From a virus: 39,924 bases of DNA. The stretch lies in the IMG/VR virus record IMGVR_UViG_3300044527_000590, positions 1 to 39,924 of that record; one strand, given 5' to 3'. Both the position numbers and the translations under genes were made by a program. This document shows, in pieces, positions 38,259 through 39,924 of the stretch. The notes under the pieces were generated by a model that was not told the origin of the DNA, made no database searches, and worked only from the letters and a program-made list of their open reading frames with translations. The stretch's first letter is position 1. Every line of letters begins with the position of its first letter.

Positions 38259-39303
38259 CGAGTCCGGGGTTGAGTCAAAGGTTATTCATGCCGGAAACAT
38301 TCCAGTATCCATTCGTCCGGGACTGCTTGGCGACTCCGGGGTGGCGGCTGGTGATCTGGCTACTGTGAACGACCTCGCCACCAAGCTCTCCATCTCCAAT
38401 ATCACCCCAACCGTCACCTCCGAAACGAACACGGTGCCGAGCAATAAGGCGGTGGATGATGCGCTGGCGTTGAAGGTAGATAATAACAACGGCACAGCAA
38501 CCAACCTTTCCGTTTCCGGAGGCTTAACAGTAAGCGCGGTTTATTCTAACGCCAGCACAACAATTTCAGGTACCAATGCTGGAACTTACGCTGGGGTTTA
38601 CGTGTATCACCATACCGACCCGACATATTCCGACGTTTTTACTAACTCTGCCGGTTTGTTCCTTTTCTCAAATGTTGATCAATATTATGCAGGAACTTAT
38701 GCGCTCGGCGCGTCCGTTGGGAGTAGTACATATTGTGGTAATGACTCGGTGTGGGTAGATGGTGGAACCGGTGCCCCGGCGGATGTTATCCAGACGGGCA
38801 CACCGGCACACAATTTGATTGACAGCGGAAACCTGACCATGAATGGGGTAAACCCCAGCATTTCGCTACCTCTGTATACCGGCGGGGGCGCATGGCTTGT
38901 CAGTGGCGGGAACAATATTGGCACTGGTTCGATGGGCCTTGTACTCAATAGTCCATTTGCTTTTGTGCTGAATAGCGATTTTACAGCAAATAAAGGATGG
39001 AATGGTTTTGCTTTGGCTATCGGCCAGACGAATTATTGTAGTTTTTCCACAACCTTTGGCGGCTGGGGTGAGTCCCTTGGCCTGCCAGATCAGCCGAATT
39101 TCTTCATGTACAACGACTACTCTTATTACAACTCACTGGGCGGTGATATTGCCTATATAATAGGCCTAGTGTCACAGGTCTACAAGATCAACTATCGGTT
39201 GATGCTTAACCCTGACGTAATTCCAACATCACGCACAAACGCTTTAATCGGTGAAATTTATGTAGACGGAACAAACGAAGTTTTAAAAATTCGATTAGAT
39301 TAA
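38194..39303 (+). CDS. Tail fibre with signal peptide, alternative tip without SGNH domain
   Basis: 369 residues from ATG 38194, after GGAGGGG. Residues 1-95 match the spike at 63-1916 with only about ten changes and end in VPSNKAVDDALALKVDNN, a typical fibre hinge. The remaining 270 residues are a different beta-rich tip (GGLTVSAVYSNASTTISGT, SLGGDIAYIIGLVSQVYKIN) with no hydrolase motifs. The tip DNA is more AT-rich than the anchor, which suggests exchange. It is an alternative receptor-binding module. Confidence 0.75.
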   Translation: MKKMLFASVMVCLLEFACTCRGESGVESKVIHAGNIPVSIRPGLLGDSGVAAGDLATVNDLATKLSISNITPTVTSETNTVPSNKAVDDALALKVDNNNGTATNLSVSGGLTVSAVYSNASTTISGTNAGTYAGVYVYHHTDPTYSDVFTNSAGLFLFSNVDQYYAGTYALGASVGSSTYCGNDSVWVDGGTGAPADVIQTGTPAHNLIDSGNLTMNGVNPSISLPLYTGGGAWLVSGGNNIGTGSMGLVLNSPFAFVLNSDFTANKGWNGFALAIGQTNYCSFSTTFGGWGESLGLPDQPNFFMYNDYSYYNSLGGDIAYIIGLVSQVYKINYRLMLNPDVIPTSRTNALIGEIYVDGTNEVLKIRLD

Positions 39304-39313
39304 AAGGAACACT

Positions 39314-39547
39314 ATGAGAAAAATTATTATATTGTTATCGCTTGCGCTGTTTTGTCTGGTTGTCGCTGCTGAACCGGTTTTTCTAAAGTCTGTGGTTATT
39401 GCAGATAAATCAAATACCACGGTTCGGGTGATATATGTCAAGGATGGCCTTGTTTACAATGTCAGTTCCACTTCGTCTGTATCCAACCAAATCCCAGACA
39501 TTGACGCAAAGATTGCACAGTTGAAGTTGCAAGCGGGGCTTAAATAA
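39314..39547 (+). CDS. Small secreted protein of the second fibre module
   Basis: 77 residues; AAAAGGAAC precedes the ATG. MRKIIILLSLALFCLVVAA is a signal peptide; the mature 58 residues are beta-rich (VFLKSVVIADKSNTTVRVIY) with a helical end. It occupies the place of the 50-residue membrane protein after the first spike but is unrelated. Possible fibre chaperone or lysis accessory. Confidence 0.55.
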   Translation: MRKIIILLSLALFCLVVAAEPVFLKSVVIADKSNTTVRVIYVKDGLVYNVSSTSSVSNQIPDIDAKIAQLKLQAGLK

Positions 39548-39551
39548 CCAC

Positions 39552-39575
39552 GGCTCATTGAGCCAGCCTAAAGGC
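39552..39575 (+). promoter_or_regulatory. Double-hairpin RNA leader, copy B
   Basis: GGCTC (39552-39556)/GAGCC (39560-39564) and GCC (39566-39568)/GGC (39573-39575) around a TAAA loop. It has the same stems and spacing as 2064-2089 with different loops, again just before a gene starting MTE. Confidence 0.5.
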
Positions 39576-39595
39576 CACATAACAGGGGAGACGCA

Positions 39596-39924
39596 ATGAC
39601 CGAGAAAAAGCAGAAAGAGGCCGCAGAACAAATGGCAGAACACGACGAGCGGGTTCGCATGGAAAGTGAAGCATCCATTTTGTTAAAAGCCAAGAGCCTC
39701 ACTAACGGTCACGCAGGCGACCCTAAACTTACGGGGGACGTTTTGTTCTGGCTTACGGAAGAAATGATCGAGCAGGGGCGGCTGTTGCGTACCATAGTTT
39801 TGAGCCTCTCTATGTTTCAAAAGACTGAGCATTGTGTGCTGAACCATTCAGGCAAGATGGGCAAGATTGCGCTGTTTGGAACTACGTTTAAGGTTCCGCT
39901 GGCTGTGGCTATCGGGGTTTGGGG
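39596..39924 (+). CDS. Helical protein with late hydrophobic segment (partial, cut by window end)
   Basis: Open from ATG 39596 (after GGGGAGACGCA) to the edge, 109 codons. It has a charged helical N-terminus (MTEKKQKEAAEQMAEHDERV), a middle helix (VLFWLTEEMIEQGRLLRTIV), and a hydrophobic stretch beginning at about residue 100 (FKVPLAVAIGVWG). It corresponds in place and plan to the gene at 2112-2450, so the second fibre module brings its own version of this membrane protein. Confidence 0.6.
   Translation, partial: MTEKKQKEAAEQMAEHDERVRMESEASILLKAKSLTNGHAGDPKLTGDVLFWLTEEMIEQGRLLRTIVLSLSMFQKTEHCVLNHSGKMGKIALFGTTFKVPLAVAIGVW

Noticed and set aside
37702-39303. Diversity-generating retroelement behind the fibre variation
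   Set aside because: BPP-1-like gene order invited the search, but no reverse transcriptase motif (YxDD type), template repeat or adenine-biased variable repeat was seen. The two fibre tips are wholly different, not mutated copies.
1-39924. Simple terminal redundancy of a linear phage genome
   Set aside because: Identity stops after 127 bases and the sequences then diverge into different fibre genes and different downstream genes, so the ends are not plain copies of one terminus.

Overview
The window is almost all of a temperate, short-tailed (podovirus-type) double-stranded DNA phage or prophage. It is probably a metagenome contig, because both ends look like assembly-graph breaks and not natural ends. 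The late-gene order is small terminase, large terminase, GNAT-like protein, head-tail connector portal, Bbp19-like protein, scaffold, capsid, T7 gp11/gp12-like tail tube proteins and gp14/15/16-like ejection proteins. This matches T7-like and BPP-1-like podoviruses and lacks sheath, tape-measure and RNA polymerase genes. The host is not identifiable from sequence alone. A possible lipoprotein spanin and many Sec-type signal peptides fit a diderm (Gram-negative) bacterium. The GC-rich coding style and many short imperfect tandem repeats recall environmental groups such as the PVC phyla, but that is inference.

Layout: 1-3186 holds a signal-peptide tail spike with a C-terminal SGNH esterase, followed by small membrane proteins that look like a lysis cassette (holin-like, overlapping spanin-like pair). 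A terminator, a candidate attP region and a tyrosine integrase follow (3187-4521). Next is a divergent switch region (4570-5558) with a minus-strand membrane protein, two overlapping ribbon-helix-helix regulators and three copies of one palindromic operator. The early region (5394-15127) runs rightward as tightly coupled small genes: two HD hydrolases, DNA-binding proteins, a C5 cytosine methyltransferase, a zincin-FtsK-gamma fusion, a radical SAM protein, a replisome-organiser-like protein with a nest of inverted repeats, a gp55-like sigma factor candidate and a GroES-like co-chaperonin. The late region (15221-39303) carries packaging, head, tail and ejection genes, including a 2,806-residue polyvalent ejection protein. 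It ends in a second tail-fibre module.

Three structures stand out. (1) The first 127 bases of the window recur exactly at 38132-38258. After that the two copies diverge into two fibre genes that share an anchor domain but have unrelated tips, each followed by its own small-gene set. This is either a tandem fibre cassette or two coexisting fibre haplotypes of one circular genome of about 38.1 kb. (2) TGCGTATATAG occurs before the portal, capsid and fibre gene groups and may be a phage late promoter read by the gp55-like sigma factor. (3) At least a dozen different 7-, 8- or 9-base imperfect tandem arrays sit at gene ends or in frame inside linkers. In addition, up to seven phage proteins, including capsid and scaffold, begin with signal-peptide-like hydrophobic segments.
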